DNA of 27,390 nt from the NCBI GenBank assembly GCA_946479435.1, contig CAMLFX010000039.1:1-27390 (forward strand), written 5' to 3'. Under the pieces are notes generated by a model. The model did not search any database and was not told where the DNA came from. It worked only from the letters and a program-made list of their open reading frames with translations. This DNA is from an uncultured Sphingobacteriales bacterium. GTDB lineage: Bacteria > Bacteroidota > Bacteroidia > Chitinophagales > Chitinophagaceae. The position numbers and the translations under genes are program-made. The number at the start of each line of letters is the position of its first letter. Positions within the stretch are counted from its first letter, which is position 1. Below, in pieces: positions 22,972 through 27,390 of this stretch.

Positions 22972-24990
22972 ATGAGACTTTCAAATTATTACCGGCAGTT
23001 ACACCTAACCTGTTTGTTCATACTTTCAGGTTGCAGTGCGTGGGCGCAAAATGTGGTATTTTCCGCATCGGCCAGTGCAGGTAAAATAGGTGTGCAAGAT
23101 CAGTTACAGGTCACCTACACTATTCAAGATGCTACCAACCTGCAAAGTTTAATTCCGCAGGGTCTCAATAAAGATTTTGAGATAGCGGCGGGCCCGTTTC
23201 AGTCGCAAAGCAGCCAGATATCTTATGTAAATGGCCGCACCACCCAAACCGTCAACGTATCGCTTACTTACGTACTTGTTCCCAAGCATACGGGCAACCT
23301 TACGGTGCCTTCAGCTATTGCCAAAGATGCGGAAGGGCATTCCTATCAATCTAATGCGATACCGGTACAGGTAGTGCCCGGTAGCCTGGTACAAAGGCAG
23401 CCGCAACAACAACAACAACGCAGCCGCGATATTTTTGATGAAGATCCCTTTGTGGCAATGATGCAGCAACGCCAAAGGCAACTGCAGGCTATGCGCCAGC
23501 AACAATACCAGCAGCGCCAGCAACAGCAGCCCCAGGCTTCTGCGGTAGCACCAACTACCACGCAGGAAAATTTAGGTAAAGACCTCTTCATAAGAGTGAA
23601 TGTGGACAAGAATAAAGTGCATGTGGGTGAACAGGTCACTGCCACATATAAACTTTATTCGCGGGTGCCTATGAATGTGGCTATTTCTAAGCTGCCAACA
23701 CTCAATGGTTTCTGGACGCAAGATTTTGAACTGGCTAAGCCGAATATAAAGCCGGTAGAAGAAATAATTGACGGTAAAAAATACCAGGTATTTACACTGA
23801 AAAAATCGGCGCTCTTCCCGCAGCAAACAGGTACGCTCGAGCTGGATCCCGCTGAAGCAGAAGGTGTGGCGCGTATAGTGCAGCAGGTAAAGCGTAATAA
23901 TCCTTTTGCTGATGACCCGCTTTTTGGCAGCCTTATGATGAACGATCCGTTCTTCAACGACGATTTTTTTAATTCAGTTTCGTACAGGGATGTAAAAGTG
24001 CACCTGAAAAGTACACCTGTGAAAATTGACGTATCACCATTGCCCGCAGAAGGTAAACCTGATGAATATGGTGGCGCCGTGGGGAGATTTACTATCGATG
24101 GTAAAATTGATAAGACGGAACTTACAACCGATGATGCGCTGAACTATAAGCTAACTATTACAGGCAGCGGCAACCTGAAGCTGATACAGGCGCCTGCGCT
24201 TAAACTGCCTAACGGGCTGGATGCTTTCGACCCTACGATAATAGATACTATTACCGGGCGTACAACTACCATTAGCGGTTCAAAAATTCTTACTTATGCA
24301 ATAAGCCCGCAAACTCCGGGCGACTTCCGGATACCGCCAGTGGCATTCACATATTTCGACCCTCAGGCAGGCAAATATGTAACACTGCAAACACAACCGG
24401 TAACAATACATGTGAAACAAGGCAAGAACTACAAGCCCGGCATGGTAGCTAAAAATGTAGCGCTTACCGATATACACGATATAGATACCAGGCCGCTTAA
24501 TAAGCTTACATACAACAGCAAGCCATTGGTATATACTGTCGGCTACTGGTCGGTATATTCATTGCCTGTATTTGCATTTATAGTGTTGGCTGTATGGCGC
24601 AGGCGCGAAGATGAATTATCGAAAGACAGCGTTTTGCTCAGAAGCAGGCGCGCTAATAAAGTAGCATTAAAGAGACTGGCCGCAGCACGTAAACTACTGG
24701 AAGAAAATAAGCCACGTTTGTTTTACGATGAAATATCGAAGGCTATATGGTTATACCTGAGCGATAAATTAAGCATACCATTATCTTCACTTTCGCGCGA
24801 TACTGCATCGCAGGCACTTGCATCTAAAAATCTGCCCGCGCCTTTGCGTGAAGATATTAAGCAACTGGTAGATGAATGTGAACTTGCATTATATTCACCT
24901 GCGGGTGCTGCCCAGCAAATGCCGCAAGTGTATCAGCAGGCAATAGAGGTCATCAGTAAACTCGAAGATTTTTTCAATACAAAAGCATGA
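22972..24990 (+). CDS. batD: BatD family protein
   Basis: The 672-residue envelope protein has an N-terminal signal sequence with a possible lipobox (ILSGC) just before an AWAQ signal-peptidase I site, so lipoprotein or periplasmic anchoring is undecided. A first BatD beta-sandwich follows (about 27-138, QVTYTIQDATNL, then LTYVLVPKHTGNLTVPS). Next come a Gln-rich linker (142-188) and a second and third sandwich (about 200-500) with an acidic Phe-rich loop (DPLFGSLMMNDPFFNDDFFN, near 310). A transmembrane helix lies at about 525-542 and a cytoplasmic helical tail after it. Bat proteins were linked to aerotolerance in Bacteroides fragilis; their action is not known in detail. It overlaps batE by 4 nt (ATGA). 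batA, batB, batC and moxR are not upstream. Confidence 0.9.
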   Translation: MRLSNYYRQLHLTCLFILSGCSAWAQNVVFSASASAGKIGVQDQLQVTYTIQDATNLQSLIPQGLNKDFEIAAGPFQSQSSQISYVNGRTTQTVNVSLTYVLVPKHTGNLTVPSAIAKDAEGHSYQSNAIPVQVVPGSLVQRQPQQQQQRSRDIFDEDPFVAMMQQRQRQLQAMRQQQYQQRQQQQPQASAVAPTTTQENLGKDLFIRVNVDKNKVHVGEQVTATYKLYSRVPMNVAISKLPTLNGFWTQDFELAKPNIKPVEEIIDGKKYQVFTLKKSALFPQQTGTLELDPAEAEGVARIVQQVKRNNPFADDPLFGSLMMNDPFFNDDFFNSVSYRDVKVHLKSTPVKIDVSPLPAEGKPDEYGGAVGRFTIDGKIDKTELTTDDALNYKLTITGSGNLKLIQAPALKLPNGLDAFDPTIIDTITGRTTTISGSKILTYAISPQTPGDFRIPPVAFTYFDPQAGKYVTLQTQPVTIHVKQGKNYKPGMVAKNVALTDIHDIDTRPLNKLTYNSKPLVYTVGYWSVYSLPVFAFIVLAVWRRREDELSKDSVLLRSRRANKVALKRLAAARKLLEENKPRLFYDEISKAIWLYLSDKLSIPLSSLSRDTASQALASKNLPAPLREDIKQLVDECELALYSPAGAAQQMPQVYQQAIEVISKLEDFFNTKA

Positions 24991-25736
24991 GACGTTTAGC
25001 ATATATCTTATTACTGTTGCTTGTAACAGGCTATACCGCTTTTGCCGATAGCTATAATGCCGGCTGGTGGAAAAAAGCCAATGGTTACTACAGCTCCAGG
25101 CAATACGATAGTGCATTATTTTACTTTGAAAAGATAGCCGCAATTTCTCCGGGCGATGCAGTAGTGTATTACAATCTCGGCAATACATATTATCGTCTTA
25201 ACCAGATAGGCCCTGCTGTGCTTAACTATGAGCGCGCACTTAAGCTAAGGCCTTCATATAAAGAGGCGCAAGATAACCTGCTGGTTGCGCAAAGCCGCAT
25301 ACCCAACCGTATAGCAGCTATGCAAAATATTTTCTTCGTGCGCTGGTGGCAAAATATTACCGCTGGCAGCAATGCTACTATCTGGGCCGTACTAAGCCTG
25401 GTACTATTTATTGGGCTTATTGGCCTTTTACTCGCAAGGCGTTTTGGTAAAGCCAGTAATGTACCGTCGCAGGTAGCTCCTTTTGTTTCTGTACTCTGGT
25501 TGCTGGTGTTATTCATCTCGGTAGTGTCGGCAGCTAATAAGCAGAACAGCACTGCCGGCGTGGTAATGCAAAACGATGCACCACTGCTTACCGAACCTGA
25601 GAAAGGCAAGATACAGAGCCTGATACCTGAAGGCACCACTGTAAAATGGGAAGCTGAAATTGGTGCGTGGATACAGGTTAAGCTACCTGATGGTCGCGAA
25701 GGCTATATACGCAAAGAAGATATATCTAAAATTTGA
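24987..25736 (+). CDS. batE: BatE-like TPR and SH3b membrane protein
   Basis: The 249-residue protein has a signal peptide (MRRLAYILLLLLVTGYTAFA), then two TPR units (about 25-100; AVVYYNLGNTYYRLNQIGPA is typical). Two transmembrane helices follow (about 132-150 and 163-182), and a C-terminal bacterial SH3 domain (about 190-249, VVMQNDAPLLTEPEKGKIQS, then GYIRKEDISKI). This order is that of BatE in Bacteroidota. The TPR and SH3 parts would both face the periplasm, the former as a protein scaffold and the latter as a peptide or glycan binder (inference). The start codon overlaps the batD stop, so the two are translationally coupled. Confidence 0.87.
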   Translation: MRRLAYILLLLLVTGYTAFADSYNAGWWKKANGYYSSRQYDSALFYFEKIAAISPGDAVVYYNLGNTYYRLNQIGPAVLNYERALKLRPSYKEAQDNLLVAQSRIPNRIAAMQNIFFVRWWQNITAGSNATIWAVLSLVLFIGLIGLLLARRFGKASNVPSQVAPFVSVLWLLVLFISVVSAANKQNSTAGVVMQNDAPLLTEPEKGKIQSLIPEGTTVKWEAEIGAWIQVKLPDGREGYIRKEDISKI

Positions 25737-25767
25737 TGCAAGGCTAAAAGTTTCGTTGGTTTGCACT

Positions 25768-26391
25768 ATGGCTTTATATAAGGTAAAAGCTTCATGGTGG
25801 CTAAGGAAATTATATAGTAACCTCATTTGGCGCATGCCCGATGACGCCGCTGTATACCTCACTTTCGATGACGGGCCACACCCCACGGCTACTCCTTTTG
25901 TTTTAGAGCAACTAAAGCAATACAATGCAAAAGCAACTTTTTTTTGCATTGGTAACAACGTGGCATGCCATCCTGAAATATATAGTCAAATAAAGGATTG
26001 GGGGCATACAATAGGCAATCATACATACAACCATATAAATGGCTGGCATGCTACCACCGACCAATATATAAACGACATAGCTAAAGCCGATGAGTTGATT
26101 GATAGTAAACTATTCCGGCCACCTTACGGACGAATAAAACGCGCGCAGGCGAATATGTTATTAGAGGCAGGCAGGAAAATATACATGTGGGATGTACTGA
26201 GCGGCGATTTTGATGTGGCTCTCTCCCCGGAAAAATGCCTGGAGAATGTCTTGCAAAATATAGGCCCCGGCTCTGTTGTGGTATTTCACGATAGCACCAA
26301 GGCCTGGCAAAGAATGAGCTATGCATTGCCGCGTGTATTAGAATATTGCAAACAAAAAAACTGGCAAATGAAATCTTTGCCTGCACAATAA
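25768..26391 (+). CDS. Polysaccharide deacetylase (NodB domain)
   Basis: The 207 residues form a compact CE4 domain that removes acetyl groups from N-acetylglucosamine-type polymers. Motifs appear in order: TFDDGP (32-37) with catalytic base Asp34 and metal ligand Asp35; NHTYNH (84-89) with metal ligands His85 and His89; RPPYG (117-121); WDVLSGDF (141-148); VVFHDS (171-176) with His174. There is no signal peptide, only a short basic, Trp-rich N-terminus (SWWLRKLYSNLIWR), so export or membrane association is uncertain. The frame is open to 25660 inside batE; the ATG at 25768 leaves a sensible 31-nt gap. It lies just before tatD, with 3 nt between, so batD-batE-this gene-tatD may be one transcript. 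Confidence 0.92.
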   Translation: MALYKVKASWWLRKLYSNLIWRMPDDAAVYLTFDDGPHPTATPFVLEQLKQYNAKATFFCIGNNVACHPEIYSQIKDWGHTIGNHTYNHINGWHATTDQYINDIAKADELIDSKLFRPPYGRIKRAQANMLLEAGRKIYMWDVLSGDFDVALSPEKCLENVLQNIGPGSVVVFHDSTKAWQRMSYALPRVLEYCKQKNWQMKSLPAQ

Positions 26392-26394
26392 AAG

Positions 26395-27159
26395 ATGTTT
26401 ATAGACACACACACACATTTGTACGATGAGCAATTGATGACGGAAGAACTGGCTATGATACAGCGCGCCCTCGATGCAGGGGTCAATAAAATGTACATGC
26501 CCAATTGCGATAGTACAACTATTGATGGAATGCTGCTACTTGCCGATAAATATCCCGATAGTTGTTTGCCTATGATGGGGCTGCACCCATGCTATGTAAA
26601 AGACAACTATAAAGATGAACTGGCGATAGTTAACGAATGGCTAGGCAAAAGAAAATTCGCAGCAGTGGGGGAGATAGGGCTCGATTACTATTGGGATAAA
26701 ACCTATGTGCCGCAGCAAAAAGAAGCTTTTGAAATACAGATAGACTGGGCCTTGCTGCAAAATATACCTATTGTCATTCACAGCCGCGAATCAACGCAGG
26801 ATTGTATAGATATTGTACGTAGGAAACAGAATGGCAAGTTGAAAGGGATATTTCATTGCTTCAGTGGCAGCCTGGAGCAGGCAAAGCAGATCATTGATAT
26901 TGGTTTTTACCTGGGTATTGGTGGCGTGGTTACATTCAAAAAAGCAGGCCTTGCTGAAATAGTGCAGCAACTACCGCTTGATAATATAGTGCTGGAAACA
27001 GACGCGCCATACCTTGCGCCCACGCCATACCGTGGCAAAAGAAATGAAAGTGCCTATATACCATTGATAGCAGATAAGATAGCGGAACTAAAGCAAGTAA
27101 GTGTAGAAGATGTGGCTCGCATCACCACCGCCAACGCAGAAAAAGTTTTCCCTATATAG
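26395..27159 (+). CDS. TatD family metal-dependent hydrolase (DNase-like)
   Basis: The 254-residue TIM-barrel amidohydrolase has the metal ligands of the family: His6 and His8 (DTHTHLYD), Glu93 (VGEIGLDYYW), His129 (IVIHSRES), His154 (IFHCFSGS) and Asp203 (ETDAPYLAP). E. coli TatD and YcfH are 3'-exonucleases/DNases acting in DNA repair or turnover; the exact substrate here is not known. The length equals the family norm. The start lies 3 nt after the deacetylase stop, which indicates coupling. After its stop there is a 29-nt gap to the tRNA-like sequence, with no clear terminator. Confidence 0.94.
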   Translation: MFIDTHTHLYDEQLMTEELAMIQRALDAGVNKMYMPNCDSTTIDGMLLLADKYPDSCLPMMGLHPCYVKDNYKDELAIVNEWLGKRKFAAVGEIGLDYYWDKTYVPQQKEAFEIQIDWALLQNIPIVIHSRESTQDCIDIVRRKQNGKLKGIFHCFSGSLEQAKQIIDIGFYLGIGGVVTFKKAGLAEIVQQLPLDNIVLETDAPYLAPTPYRGKRNESAYIPLIADKIAELKQVSVEDVARITTANAEKVFPI

Positions 27160-27188
27160 ATTTAATGTGTACATCTGCAACCTTTCAC

Positions 27189-27275
27189 GGAGAGGTGCAC
27201 GAGTGGTTGAAGAGGTACGCCCGGAAAGTGTGTAAACGGGAAACCGTATCGAGGATTCGAACTAATTCTTGAGCG
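27189..27275 (+). pseudogene. tRNA-Ser(GGA)-like sequence with a broken 3' side
   Basis: The 5' two thirds read as a class II tRNA-Ser. They show acceptor strand GGAGAGG (27189-27195), a D loop with AGTGGTTGAA, anticodon stem TACGC/GTGTG around loop CCGGAAA (anticodon GGA at 27223-27225), and a long variable arm with ACGGG/CCGT pairing. The T stem GAGGA and the intact T loop TTCGAAC (27256-27262) follow. The 3' strands fail: the T stem partner reads TAATT, leaving two mismatches, and the acceptor partner reads CTTGAGC, leaving three. No CCA is encoded. It therefore looks like a decayed gene, or one whose 3' end is displaced: a C-rich string ending in GCC, at 27292-27306, could be the original acceptor strand about 28 nt further on. 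Confidence 0.5.
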
Positions 27276-27358
27276 AACACGGTGAGCGAAAAATCCCTCC
27301 CCCGCCGCTTATTATATATTCGAATAAATAGGTTATGTTTAGATTTGAAAAATTACAC

Positions 27359-27390
27359 GAAGAGGTGCGAGAATGGATCAAGAGGAAAGC
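27359..27390 (+). pseudogene. Start of a second tRNA-Ser-like copy, cut by window end
   Basis: The last 32 bases can be aligned without gaps to 27189-27220, with 25 of 32 positions the same. Shared parts include the AGAGGTGC acceptor/position-8-9 region and the AAGAGG of the D arm. Both copies are preceded by CAC. The D-loop GG is kept (ATGGAT), but the D stem is altered. The anticodon part lies outside the window, so its identity is not known. Confidence 0.35.

Noticed and set aside
23396..23540. CAA/CAG-rich stretch as a possible simple-sequence repeat or phase-variable tract
   Set aside because: Units are irregular and in frame, encoding a Gln-rich linker; no long perfect repeat is present.
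27160..27390. tRNA region as an attachment site of an integrative element
   Set aside because: No integrase or element gene is visible, and the kept 5' halves with damaged 3' halves are the opposite of an att remnant.
1..27390. CRISPR arrays, insertion sequences, prophage, toxin-antitoxin or known defence genes
   Set aside because: No regularly spaced repeats, transposase/integrase motifs or defence-type proteins were found on either strand.

Overview
The window looks like chromosomal DNA of a member of the Bacteroidota, most likely a Chitinophagales/Chitinophagaceae relative (inference from gene families, not from a tree). Pointers are a secreted protein with a type IX secretion sorting tail, a Reg_prop/Y_Y_Y sensor, a Porin_10-type putative porin, BatD/BatE, a bacterial GH3 protein, no clear Shine-Dalgarno sequences, and several copies of the Bacteroidota promoter -7 box TAnnTTTG just ahead of genes. 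I recognise 27 protein genes, most of them housekeeping, and no transposase, integrase, prophage gene or CRISPR array. No gap between genes exceeds 300 bases.

Layout. 1-3784 (minus): the 5' part of a large propeller sensor running off the window, then a T9SS-sorted secreted protein. 4040-7626 (plus): a GH3 acyl-adenylate/amido synthetase-like protein, ispD of the MEP isoprenoid pathway, an unknown exported protein and a small MerR regulator. 7623-8742 (minus): a GNAT acetyltransferase and a divergent ClpP paralogue. 8818-13252 (plus): dnaG, ruvX, def, then an ECF sigma factor with its RskA-like membrane anti-sigma factor, closed by a hairpin terminator. 13302-18810 (minus): purine nucleoside phosphorylase, a putative porin, and an acyl carrier protein + ketosynthase + ketosynthase-like (chain-length-factor-like) trio. 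18903-20207 (plus): type II NADH dehydrogenase. 20204-22137 (minus): an unknown protein, an OsmC-family protein and a COG2102 (diphthine-ammonia-ligase-like) PP-loop ATPase. 22191-27159 (plus): an SDR oxidoreductase, batD, batE, a polysaccharide deacetylase and a TatD-family hydrolase. 27189-27390: a damaged tRNA-Ser(GGA)-like sequence, then the start of a second related copy cut by the window edge.

Working together: dnaG-ruvX is translationally coupled, and def has its own promoter at the end of ruvX. The sigma/anti-sigma pair is a self-contained envelope-signalling unit. The ACP/KS/CLF-like trio resembles the elongation core of Bacteroidota aryl-polyene/flexirubin-type type II synthases but lacks neighbouring ketoreductase, dehydratase or starter genes. 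batD-batE sit without batA/B/C. The least ordinary features are the tRNA-Ser-like tandem at the right end and the isolated ACP/KS/CLF-like trio. I found no convincing wholly new system.
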